Of a DNA stretch of 12,686 nucleotides, positions 1-7,545 are shown piece after piece. The number at the start of each line of letters is the position of its first letter. The first letter of the stretch is position 1. Position numbers and translations under genes: made by a program. The notes beneath the pieces are model-generated. The model had not been told where the DNA came from, searched no databases, and saw nothing but the letters and a program-made list of their open reading frames with translations. The DNA lies in contig JASJGS010000141.1 of NCBI GenBank assembly GCA_033791445.1, forward strand, positions 1-12,686, read 5' to 3'. This DNA is from JANTGF01 sp033791445. Lineage in GTDB: Bacteria > Bacteroidota > Bacteroidia > Bacteroidales > VadinHA17.

Positions 1-45
1 GATATGCCTGTATTTAAAGGGATAAGAAGTTTTCCTAGTGGATAA
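1..45 (+). CDS. possible C-terminal tail of an upstream gene (partial)
   Basis: Frame 1 is open from the left edge to a TAA at 43-45 and would encode the last 14 residues of a protein (DMPVFKGIRSFPSG). The other two forward frames stop earlier (by base 24). This would end 64 bp before the transporter start, a normal spacing for a preceding gene in the same direction. Fourteen codons are too few to recognise a family or to prove coding, so this is an inference from position only. Confidence 0.3.
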   Translation, partial: DMPVFKGIRSFPSG

Positions 46-52
46 TAATGGC

Positions 53-60
53 TATATTTG
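53..60 (+). promoter_or_regulatory. candidate Bacteroidota -7 promoter box before the transporter
   Basis: TATATTTG matches the Bacteroidota sigma-ABfr -7 consensus TAnnTTTG exactly and lies 49 bp before the transporter ATG. The expected -33 TTG is missing; only a TTTT run at about 30-33 is in the right place. If it is active, transcription would start near base 67 and the leader would be about 43 nt. In AT-rich DNA an eight-base match with two free positions can arise by chance. Confidence 0.4.
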
Positions 61-109
61 AATAAAGAATTTCATCCTTTAATACTACTAAACTAACTCC
101 TTTTTTACA

Positions 110-1621
110 ATGAGAACAAAACCCAGGTTAAGTTTCTGGCAAATCTGGAATATGAGTTTTGGATTCTTAGGGATCCAATTTGGATTTGCACTTCAGAATG
201 CCAATGTAAGCCGAATATTTGAATCACTTGGAGCAAAGGTTGAAAATATTCCCATTTTATGGATTGCTGCTCCCTTAACGGGCCTTATAATCCAGCCGAT
301 TATTGGCCATATGAGCGATAATACCTGGAACAAGCTTGGACGTAGAAGACCCTATTTCCTCGTCGGGGCCATACTTGCTTCCATTTCGCTTTTTTTCATG
401 CCCAACTCACCTGCTTTATGGATCGCAGCCGGCATGCTCTGGATCATGGATGCTTCCATAAATGTATCAATGGAACCTTTCCGTGCTTTTGTTGGGGACA
501 TGCTTTCATCTGAACAAAGAACAAGGGGATTTGCCATGCAAAGTTTCTTTATTGGAACAGGAGCTGTTATCGCCTCTGCTCTACCCTATATCATGACAAA
601 CTGGTTTGGTGTATCCACAACGCCTCTTGAAGGTCAGGCAATTCCTCCTAATGTTAAATTATCATTTTATATTGGTGGTACAGTTTTTCTTCTGGCTGTA
701 CTTTGGACCGTTCTCAAGACCAGGGAATATTCACCACAGGAGTTAAAAGAGTTTGAAGAAAGTGCAAAATCAGAGAATAAACTTAATTCCGTTGATCATA
801 ATAGTGTATTTAAAGAACCAAACTTCCTAAAGAAAGGATTGTATTGGTTAGTGGGAGGCATTCTCTTAAGTCTTCTTTTTTATTGGTGGTCAGCCGAAGG
901 TCAATTATATATTCTTTCTTTCGGTTTAATTGGATTTGGATTATTACAACTGGTAACCCATGCTATCAGGGCTTCTGGCAAGAGAAATAGTGGACTGGTG
1001 GAGGTCTTAACTGACCTTTTTAGTATGCCCAAAACCATGGTTCAACTGGCCTTCGTTCAGTTTTTTTCCTGGTTTGCTCTTTTTGCAATGTGGATTTATA
1101 CTACTTCTGCCGTTACCAGCCATATATATGGAACCAGTGACACTTCTTCTGCTCTTTACAATGAGGGAGCAAATTGGGTTGGAATATTGTTTGCGGTGTA
1201 TAATGGATTTGCCGCTGCCGTAGCCTTTCTACTACCTGTGGTTGCTAAATATACCAACCGCCGCATTACTCACATGATAAGTCTAATAGCGGGTGGTCTT
1301 GGACTGGTATCCATTTACTTCATAAAAGACCCGAACCTATTAGTTATTCCTATGGTTGGAATAGGTATTGCCTGGGCAAGTATCCTTGCTATGCCTTATG
1401 CAATATTAACCGGTTCTCTACCTGGAAATAAAATGGGGACCTACATGGGTATTTTCAATTTCTTTATTGTAATACCACAAATAATGGCAGCCAGTATCTT
1501 AGGTTTCTTGGTCACGCATCTTTATAACGGAGAAACAATATATGCCTTAATAACCGGCGGAATATCCATGTTTGTTGCAGCCATACTTGTCCTTTTTGTT
1601 AATGATGTTGACGACAGGTAA
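110..1621 (+). CDS. SLC45/GPH-type MFS sugar transporter, probably for maltose
   Basis: Inner-membrane transporter, 503 residues, very hydrophobic throughout. After the second membrane segment it has the loop signature D70 ... GRRRP (77-81), typical of the SLC45/plant sucrose transporter branch of the major facilitator superfamily. A charged hydrophilic loop (about 203-243) separates the halves. The late segment with MPYAIL and the GIFNFFIVIPQ stretch is also characteristic of bacterial members. Two further hydrophobic stretches lie after the central loop (about 245-262 and 267-286), so the protein may have 14 rather than 12 membrane segments. Family members import disaccharides, probably with protons. 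The maltose assignment rests on the next gene, a maltose phosphorylase that needs intact cytoplasmic maltose. The ATG at 110 is preceded by an AT-rich leader with no Shine-Dalgarno site, usual in this phylum. The family call is firm; the substrate is inferred. Confidence 0.88.
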   Translation: MRTKPRLSFWQIWNMSFGFLGIQFGFALQNANVSRIFESLGAKVENIPILWIAAPLTGLIIQPIIGHMSDNTWNKLGRRRPYFLVGAILASISLFFMPNSPALWIAAGMLWIMDASINVSMEPFRAFVGDMLSSEQRTRGFAMQSFFIGTGAVIASALPYIMTNWFGVSTTPLEGQAIPPNVKLSFYIGGTVFLLAVLWTVLKTREYSPQELKEFEESAKSENKLNSVDHNSVFKEPNFLKKGLYWLVGGILLSLLFYWWSAEGQLYILSFGLIGFGLLQLVTHAIRASGKRNSGLVEVLTDLFSMPKTMVQLAFVQFFSWFALFAMWIYTTSAVTSHIYGTSDTSSALYNEGANWVGILFAVYNGFAAAVAFLLPVVAKYTNRRITHMISLIAGGLGLVSIYFIKDPNLLVIPMVGIGIAWASILAMPYAILTGSLPGNKMGTYMGIFNFFIVIPQIMAASILGFLVTHLYNGETIYALITGGISMFVAAILVLFVNDVDDR

Positions 1622-1631
1622 AACAAAGGCA

Positions 1632-1665
1632 TTGACTCAAAAAACTAAAAAGAAAAGTAAATTTG
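1632..1665 (+). promoter_or_regulatory. candidate Bacteroidota promoter before the GH65 gene
   Basis: TTG at 1632-1634 and TAAATTTG at 1658-1665 match the -33 and -7 elements of Bacteroidota promoters, with a spacer of 23 bp, at the long end of the accepted range. The -7 box is a perfect match to TAnnTTTG and ends 29 bp before the GH65 ATG. It lies in the 73-bp gap after the transporter, so GH65 could be transcribed both from here and by read-through. Confidence 0.4.
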
Positions 1666-1694
1666 AATCTTGTTCGATATAAAAATATTTATAC

Positions 1695-4007
1695 ATGAGT
1701 CCAGAACTAAAATATGACGAATGGCTGATTGTTGAAGAGAGCTTCATCCCAGAGAATAACAGGGCATCTGAAAGCATCTTTTCAATTGGCAATGGAAAGA
1801 TGGGCCAACGTGCAAATTTTGAAGAATCTTACTCTGGCAATTCTCTTCAGGGAAGCTACATTGCTGGTATTTATTATCCTGATAAAACGAGAGTTGGCTG
1901 GTGGAAAAATGGCTACCCGGAATATTTTGCCAAAGTATTGAATTCCGCGAATTGGATTGGAATTGACATTAAAGTCAACAAGCAAACTCTGGATCTTTCG
2001 AAATGTACCGTTCGAGAATTTAGAAGAGTCTTAAATATGAAGGAAGGCTACCTAAAAAGAACTTTCAAGGCTGAACTGCAAAATGGAAACCTTATTGAAG
2101 TCGAAAGTAAAAGATTCCTGAGTATTGTTGATACAAGAATTGGAGCCATTAAATACTCAATTAAAGCTGCAAATTTTAAGGGCAAATTAGAACTCACTCC
2201 TTATATTGATCTGGATATAAGTAATGAAGATTCAAACTATGGAGAAAAGTTTTGGAAAGAAGAATCAAAAATAGTTTTAGAAAACGAAGGCTATTTATTA
2301 GGGAAAACAAAGAAGCTTGACTTCTATGTTTGTTCGGGAATGAAATTTAATATTGAAAAAAATAGTATCCCTATTTCCAATCAGGTAATAAAAATTGAAA
2401 AGCAAAAATATATTGCCAATTCCTGCGAAGTTGAAGTTGAACAAAATGATACGGTCATAATTTATAAATACGCAGCAAATTTATCTACACAGGATTATGA
2501 ATTAGCTGATTTAATTGAAGAAACGAAAAAAGCTGTTCATGGTGCCCAAAAACTTGGCTTTGCTCAATTGCTAAATGAACAAGCTAATGCATGGGAGCAG
2601 AAATGGGAAGAGAGTGATATTGAAATAAAAGGAGACATTTCGGCACAACAGGCTATTCGTTTTAATATTTTTCAGCTAAACCAGACCTATACAGGTGAAG
2701 ATGAAAGGCTTAATATTGGACCAAAAGGCTTTACTGGTGAAAAATATGGAGGAAGTACCTATTGGGATACAGAAGCCTTTGCATTACCATTTTATCTGAG
2801 TACTGCTAGCCCCAAAGCGTCCAGGAACCTCCTTCTTTACCGATATAAACACCTTGGAAAAGCGATTGAGAATGCTGAAAAACTGGGCTTTGTCAATGGT
2901 GCTGCCTTGTATCCGATGGTAACCATGAATGGGGAAGAATGCCACAACGAATGGGAAATTACCTTTGAAGAAATTCATCGCAATGGGGCAATTGCCTATG
3001 CAATTTTCAATTATATAAGGCATACAGGCGATGAAAGCTATTTGTCAGATTATGGCCTGGAAGTTCTAATTGGTATCTCAAGATTTTGGAGCCAAAGAGC
3101 CACTCTTTCCCCCATTAAAGGTAAATACGTTATTCTAGGGGTAACAGGGCCTAATGAATATGAGAACAATGTAAACAACAACTGGTATACCAATATCATT
3201 GCTTCCTGGACACTTGAATATAGCCTTGAAAGTCTTAAAAAAGCAGAGTCTTCAAGCCCGGAAAAGCTCAAGAAACTTATCAATAGATTAGATTTTGACT
3301 TAAATGAAGAAACCAATAAGTGGAAAGATATCGTTCAAAACATGTATTACCCTGTAAGCGAAGATAATGGGATTTTTCTCCAGCAGGATGGGTATTTGGA
3401 TAAAGAAAATATATTGGTTCAGGACATCAACCCATTAGAAAGACCTTTGAATCAAAACTGGTCATGGGACAGGATTTTACGTTCTCCTTTTATAAAGCAG
3501 GCTGATGTTCTTCAGGGAATTTACTTCTTTGAAGAGAAATACAAGCTGGATACTATTCGTAAGAACTTTTATTATTATGAACCAAGAACGGTACATGAGT
3601 CGTCGCTATCAGCTTGTATCCATGCTATTATTGCAGCTAAAATAGGAGATATCGAAACTGCCTATAACATGTTCCTCCGAACAGCTCGTCTTGACCTGGA
3701 TGACTACAATAGGGAAGTTGAAGAGGGATTACATATTACGAGTATGGCCGGAACCTGGCTGGTAATTGTCGAAGGCTTTGGGGGATTAAGGGTAAGAAAT
3801 GGAAACATTTTAATTAATCCAGTCATTCCAGATAAATGGGACTCCTATTCATTTAACATACGATTTAGGGGGAATCAGTTAAATTTCACGGTAAATCATA
3901 AAACTTTTGATGTTACAAATAAACAAGGTGGAGAAATAACAGTACTTATTGGTGAAAATAAATATTCAATTGACAAAGGCAATACATTATCTCTTGATGT
4001 AATTTAA
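1695..4007 (+). CDS. GH65 maltose phosphorylase
   Basis: Cytoplasmic enzyme, 770 residues, normal for GH65, with no signal peptide. It splits maltose with phosphate into glucose and beta-glucose 1-phosphate. Layout: N-terminal beta-sandwich (about 1-250), linker helices, (alpha/alpha)6-barrel (about 310-690), small C-terminal beta domain. Visible key residues: W357-D358 in the GSTYWDTE segment that holds the sugar; the specificity loop starting at H417 (HNEWEITFE), the version known for maltose phosphorylases rather than trehalose or kojibiose phosphorylases; E488 in TGPNEY, the general acid (E487 in the Lactobacillus enzyme); K601-Q602; and H634 to S639 (HESSLS), the phosphate-binding segment. 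All expected sites are present. It lies 73 bp after the transporter, which fits uptake followed by phosphorolysis. The product beta-glucose 1-phosphate needs beta-phosphoglucomutase, which is not seen here. Confidence 0.93.
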   Translation: MSPELKYDEWLIVEESFIPENNRASESIFSIGNGKMGQRANFEESYSGNSLQGSYIAGIYYPDKTRVGWWKNGYPEYFAKVLNSANWIGIDIKVNKQTLDLSKCTVREFRRVLNMKEGYLKRTFKAELQNGNLIEVESKRFLSIVDTRIGAIKYSIKAANFKGKLELTPYIDLDISNEDSNYGEKFWKEESKIVLENEGYLLGKTKKLDFYVCSGMKFNIEKNSIPISNQVIKIEKQKYIANSCEVEVEQNDTVIIYKYAANLSTQDYELADLIEETKKAVHGAQKLGFAQLLNEQANAWEQKWEESDIEIKGDISAQQAIRFNIFQLNQTYTGEDERLNIGPKGFTGEKYGGSTYWDTEAFALPFYLSTASPKASRNLLLYRYKHLGKAIENAEKLGFVNGAALYPMVTMNGEECHNEWEITFEEIHRNGAIAYAIFNYIRHTGDESYLSDYGLEVLIGISRFWSQRATLSPIKGKYVILGVTGPNEYENNVNNNWYTNIIASWTLEYSLESLKKAESSSPEKLKKLINRLDFDLNEETNKWKDIVQNMYYPVSEDNGIFLQQDGYLDKENILVQDINPLERPLNQNWSWDRILRSPFIKQADVLQGIYFFEEKYKLDTIRKNFYYYEPRTVHESSLSACIHAIIAAKIGDIETAYNMFLRTARLDLDDYNREVEEGLHITSMAGTWLVIVEGFGGLRVRNGNILINPVIPDKWDSYSFNIRFRGNQLNFTVNHKTFDVTNKQGGEITVLIGENKYSIDKGNTLSLDVI

Positions 4008-4055
4008 AGAGTATTTTCTCAAGTTGATTTCATTTTATATTATCTTTATGCGCCG

Positions 4056-4069
4056 AATGTATATACATT
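4056..4069. promoter_or_regulatory. perfect 14-bp palindrome, possible operator before the aldolase gene
   Basis: AATGTATATACATT is its own reverse complement over 14 bases and lies 32 bp before the fbaA ATG, in the 94-bp gap after GH65. Its right half overlaps TACATTTT (4064-4071), which differs from the Bacteroidota -7 box at one base, so a dimeric regulator bound here could block a promoter. No good -33 element is seen at the right distance. The palindrome is fact; the operator role is inference, and AT-rich palindromes also occur by chance. Confidence 0.3.
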
Positions 4070-4101
4070 TTTAATCAATTAATCTATAAAAAATAATTCT
4101 T

Positions 4102-5166
4102 ATGAAATTCAGGTCAGGTGTATTGTATGGCGATGAGATAAAAGCTCTTTTCAACTATGCAAATGAAAAAAACTTCGCTATTCCAGCAGTTAATGTTGTT
4201 GGAACCAACTCAGTAAATGCTGTATTGGAGACAGCCAGTAGAGTTAATTCTCCAGTTATTGTCCAATTCTCAAATGGGGGAGCAGTATTTTTTGGAGGAA
4301 AGGGTCTTTCAAATGAAAGTCAGCAGGCTGCTATTGCAGGTGGTATATCCGGTGCACTTCATGTACATACCATGGCTGAATATTATGGTGTACCGGTAAT
4401 TTTACATACCGACCATGCGGCTAAAAAACTACTGCCCTGGATTGATGGCTTGCTTGATGCAGGCGAAACCTATTTTAAACAGACTGGAGTTCCTTTATAT
4501 AGTTCTCATATGCTCGATCTTTCTGAGGAAAATCTCGAGGAAAACATTGAAATATGTAAAAAATATCTTGCAAGAATGAGCAAGATAGGTATGACCCTTG
4601 AAATTGAATTGGGAATTACCGGTGGTGAGGAAGATGGTGTGGATAATACTGAAATCGATAGCTCTCGCCTTTATACACAGCCGGAAGAAGTTGCCTATGC
4701 ATACGAGGAATTATCAAAAGTAAGTGATTCATTTACAATCGCTGCATCTTTTGGTAATGTGCATGGTGTGTACAAACCAGGAAATGTTGAATTAAAACCT
4801 GAAATTCTTAAAAATTCTCAGGAATACATTCAGCAAAAGTATGGCACCGATGCCAATCCGGTAAATTTTGTTTTTCACGGTGGTTCTGGATCAGAAAAAG
4901 CTCAAATTACGGAGGCTATTGATTATGGGGTTATTAAAATGAACCTAGATACAGACATGCAATGGGCATTCTGGGATGGTGTAAGATTGTATTATAAAGA
5001 TAAGGAAGGATATCTACAGGCTCAAATTGGGAATCCTGATGGTGACGATAAACCAAATAAGAAATATTATGACCCAAGAGCTTGGCTGAGAAAGGGTGAG
5101 GAAAGTTTCATTGTAAGATTAACGGAGGCCTTTGAAGATCTAAATGCTCTGAACAAGAACGTTTAA
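4102..5166 (+). CDS. fbaA: class II fructose-bisphosphate aldolase
   Basis: Cytoplasmic zinc enzyme, 354 residues, that cleaves fructose 1,6-bisphosphate to glyceraldehyde 3-phosphate and dihydroxyacetone phosphate in glycolysis and works in reverse in gluconeogenesis. It resembles the class IIA type of Escherichia coli FbaA (359 residues). The active site is complete: D104 and H105 in HTDH (E. coli D109, H110), E169 to E177 in the ELGITGGEED segment, H221 in NVHG (H226) and H259 in FHGGSGS (H264); the three histidines are the expected zinc ligands. The NLDTD segment near residue 285 fits the substrate phosphate region. It follows GH65 by 94 bp and is followed by a strong terminator, so it is the last gene of its block. 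A housekeeping glycolytic gene in a sugar-utilisation cluster is uncommon; whether another copy exists elsewhere is unknown. Confidence 0.95.
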   Translation: MKFRSGVLYGDEIKALFNYANEKNFAIPAVNVVGTNSVNAVLETASRVNSPVIVQFSNGGAVFFGGKGLSNESQQAAIAGGISGALHVHTMAEYYGVPVILHTDHAAKKLLPWIDGLLDAGETYFKQTGVPLYSSHMLDLSEENLEENIEICKKYLARMSKIGMTLEIELGITGGEEDGVDNTEIDSSRLYTQPEEVAYAYEELSKVSDSFTIAASFGNVHGVYKPGNVELKPEILKNSQEYIQQKYGTDANPVNFVFHGGSGSEKAQITEAIDYGVIKMNLDTDMQWAFWDGVRLYYKDKEGYLQAQIGNPDGDDKPNKKYYDPRAWLRKGEESFIVRLTEAFEDLNALNKNV

Positions 5167-5190
5167 TAAATATTCATTTGCAATATTATT

Positions 5191-5232
5191 ACCGGGGCAT
5201 GATGAGCAATGTTTATCATTCCCCGGTTTTTT
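5191..5232 (+). terminator. Rho-independent terminator after fbaA
   Basis: ACCGGGG (5191-5197) pairs with CCCCGGT (5221-5227). After one C/T mismatch, ATGAT (5199-5203) pairs with ATCAT (5215-5219), leaving an 11-nt loop. A run of six T ends at 5232. The GC-rich stem base with a T run begins 24 bp after the fbaA stop codon, the standard place. It separates the transporter-GH65-aldolase block from the following hydrolase and GH13 genes. Confidence 0.88.
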
Positions 5233-5292
5233 ATTGCAGGCAGGAAATAAACAAATAAAAAGCAAGATTAATACTAATAATAACCTTCAACC

Positions 5293-6027
5293 ATGACAAA
5301 ATTTAATAAGCCTAAAAGTCGATATATATTATTGACTGTATTAATTGGTTTTATTTCCCTATGCAATAATAATATGAAAGCCGAATCTAATTCAAAGTCC
5401 AGTCAGTCAGCAAAGATATTTAGTTCAAATGCAGGTGAAATTCAATATTTGCTATATCTGCCAGGTAATTATAAAAAGACCGAATTACCACTCATCATGT
5501 TCCTTCATGGTGCTGGTGAAAGGGGTTCAAATATAGAGCTTGTAAAAAAACATGGCCCACCAAAACTTGTTGAACAAAACGATTTCCCATTTATTATTGT
5601 TTCTCCTCAGTGTCCGGCCGAAAAATGGTGGGATATAAATCTTCTAAATGAATTATTAGACGAAGTAACTAAATTATACAAAGTAGATAAAAGTCGAATA
5701 TATCTTACCGGGCTTAGCATGGGTGGCTATGGAACATGGGCTCTGGCTGCAAAGTATCCTCAGAAATTCGCAGCAATTGCACCGATTTGTGGAGGTGGAG
5801 ACCCTAATAATGCTGAGTCAATCAAATCCATTCCAACCTGGGTATTTCATGGTGCGAAAGATTCAGTTGTCCCTCTTTCAGAATCTGAAAAAATGGTTAA
5901 AGCCCTGAGAAAGGTGGACGGATTTGTAACATTTACTGTTTATCCCGAAGCAGGTCACGATTCATGGACTGATACATACAACAATGAAGCCCTTTATGAT
6001 TGGTTTCTTAACTACCAGAAAAAATAA
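5293..6027 (+). CDS. exported alpha/beta-hydrolase (esterase/peptidase-like)
   Basis: Serine hydrolase of 244 residues with the alpha/beta-hydrolase fold, similar to the phospholipase/carboxylesterase and prolyl-oligopeptidase-like groups. A basic N-terminus and a hydrophobic stretch (about 10-24) form a signal peptide, so it acts outside the cytoplasm, probably in the periplasm. Cys24 follows Leu, a poor lipobox, so signal peptidase I cleavage is more likely. Visible parts: HGAGERG (72-78), which shapes the oxyanion hole; the nucleophile elbow GLSMGG with S142; D190 in GAKD; and H222 in EAGH, giving a complete Ser-Asp-His triad. It starts 60 bp after the terminator and is followed 29 bp later by the GH13 gene, so the two are probably co-transcribed. 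No clear promoter box is visible. The substrate is unknown; an ester on a carbohydrate is one guess from context. Confidence 0.85.
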   Translation: MTKFNKPKSRYILLTVLIGFISLCNNNMKAESNSKSSQSAKIFSSNAGEIQYLLYLPGNYKKTELPLIMFLHGAGERGSNIELVKKHGPPKLVEQNDFPFIIVSPQCPAEKWWDINLLNELLDEVTKLYKVDKSRIYLTGLSMGGYGTWALAAKYPQKFAAIAPICGGGDPNNAESIKSIPTWVFHGAKDSVVPLSESEKMVKALRKVDGFVTFTVYPEAGHDSWTDTYNNEALYDWFLNYQKK

Positions 6028-6056
6028 AACAATATATACCATCTAAAGAATTAATT

Positions 6057-7442
6057 ATGGAAAAGACTATACTTATTGGCTTGGTTATTACCATATTATC
6101 TTTGCTTGCTTTCTTTGGCTGTAAACAGAAAGCGCTAAAAAAAGAGCTGGAACGAATCCCTTTTAGTAGCGAAGTTGTACATCCGGAATGGACAAATAAC
6201 ATCAATATCTATGAAGTAAATGTCCGTCAATATACTGAAGAAGGAACATTTAAGGCCTTTCAAAAGCATCTTCCTAGATTAAGGGAGCTGGGGATAGATG
6301 TTTTATGGTTCATGCCTATTAATCCAATAGGTCAAATAAACCGTAAAGGTGAATTGGGGAGTTATTATTCAGTGCAAGACTATATGGATGTAAATCCTGA
6401 ATTTGGAAACCTTGATGATTTTACTGAACTGGTTAATGAAGCGCACGAAATGGGCTTCCATGTTCTAATAGATTGGGTCCCCAATCATTCGGCCTGGGAT
6501 AACCCGATAGCATTAGATCACCCTGAATGGTACATTAAAGATTCCACCGGGAGTTTTATCCCTCCATTGGGAACTGACTGGACAGATGTTATCCAGTTGG
6601 ACTGGTCACAACAAGGCTTACAGGACTACATGATTGAAGCATTTACTTTCTGGGTAAACTTAGGAGTGGATGGCTTTAGAGTGGATCACCCACATAAAAC
6701 ACCTCCGGAATTCTGGGAAAGAGCCAGAGTAGAGCTGGAAGAAATCAAACCAGTGTTCATGTTGGCTGAAAATGAAGATCAGCTGGAATTTCTTGAGAAA
6801 GGTTTCGACATGAATTACGCCTGGGAACTTCATCATTTAATGAATGAGGTAGCTCAAGGCAAGAAAAATTCTAAAGATCTGATAAAGTATTTTGAGAAGG
6901 AAAATAAAAAGTATCCCCAGAATGTTTACCGACTTCGCTTTATGACAAATCATGATGAGAATTCATGGGCAGGCACCATTAATGAAAGAATGGGAGATGC
7001 TCAAAAGGCATTAGCTGTATTTTCATTTACCATTCCCGGAGTACCCCTGCTTTATAACGGACAGGAAGCATGCCTGGATAAAAGAATAAAGTTCTTTGAA
7101 AGAGATGCAATTGATTGGAAGGAGTGTGAATTGACTGGATTTTACAAAGATCTGATTTCACTGAAAAAGGAAAATGAAGCCCTATGGAATGGAGAATATG
7201 GTAGCCCAATGAACATGATTAAAACATCAAAAAGCCGCAGGGTATTTGCCTTTTCCAGGGAAAATGGAAACAATAAAATTGTTGTATTCCTGAATCTTAA
7301 TAAGAGCCCAACCAGAGTAAAAGCCGACCTAAAACATTTAGAAGGCATATATACCGATTTCACTACCAATGAAAAAGTAGAATTGCCATTAAGCGATTCT
7401 TTACGTTTGGGATCATGGGATTATAGAATACTAATTCATTAA
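6057..7442 (+). CDS. GH13 alpha-amylase-family lipoprotein
   Basis: Retaining alpha-glucan-active enzyme of 461 residues. A short basic start, a hydrophobic helix and FFGC with Cys22 form a lipoprotein signal, so the mature protein is membrane-anchored outside the cytoplasm. The TIM barrel begins near residue 45. The conserved GH13 regions are all present: region I DWVPNH (139-144), region II GFRVD with nucleophile D210, region III with general acid E238 (MLAEN), and region IV NHD with D300. A short beta domain (about 375-461) closes the protein. Region II continues as HPH after D210, where most relatives have small residues, so substrate preference may differ. The sequence after the cysteine (KQKALKK) has no acidic surface-export motif, which favours a periplasmic location. 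Likely role: trimming maltodextrins for the transporter upstream. The exact activity (amylase, neopullulanase or glucosidase type) cannot be read from the sequence. Confidence 0.9.
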   Translation: MEKTILIGLVITILSLLAFFGCKQKALKKELERIPFSSEVVHPEWTNNINIYEVNVRQYTEEGTFKAFQKHLPRLRELGIDVLWFMPINPIGQINRKGELGSYYSVQDYMDVNPEFGNLDDFTELVNEAHEMGFHVLIDWVPNHSAWDNPIALDHPEWYIKDSTGSFIPPLGTDWTDVIQLDWSQQGLQDYMIEAFTFWVNLGVDGFRVDHPHKTPPEFWERARVELEEIKPVFMLAENEDQLEFLEKGFDMNYAWELHHLMNEVAQGKKNSKDLIKYFEKENKKYPQNVYRLRFMTNHDENSWAGTINERMGDAQKALAVFSFTIPGVPLLYNGQEACLDKRIKFFERDAIDWKECELTGFYKDLISLKKENEALWNGEYGSPMNMIKTSKSRRVFAFSRENGNNKIVVFLNLNKSPTRVKADLKHLEGIYTDFTTNEKVELPLSDSLRLGSWDYRILIH

Positions 7443-7545
7443 TTATTTCTTTTTCTGTATTTGACTCCAAATGGAAGTCAATCCTGATAATTGTAATTAC
7501 GTATTTCTTGGAATAAATTGTTTTGTAAATTAAAAGTGTGGTGAA

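Noticed and set aside
4217..4399. A 60-codon frame inside fbaA and similar short frames inside GH65 and the FG-GAP gene
   Set aside because: They overlap complete, motif-rich genes in other frames and have no own start signals or features.
7461..7481. Hairpin TTGACT...AGTCAA after the GH13 gene, considered as a terminator
   Set aside because: The stem is only 6 bp plus 2 bp with a bulge, and no T run follows on either strand.
7491..7525. TTG at 7491-7493 and TTGTTTTG at 7518-7525 as a promoter for GH130
   Set aside because: The -7 box lacks the conserved A at position 2 and the 24-bp spacer is longer than usual.
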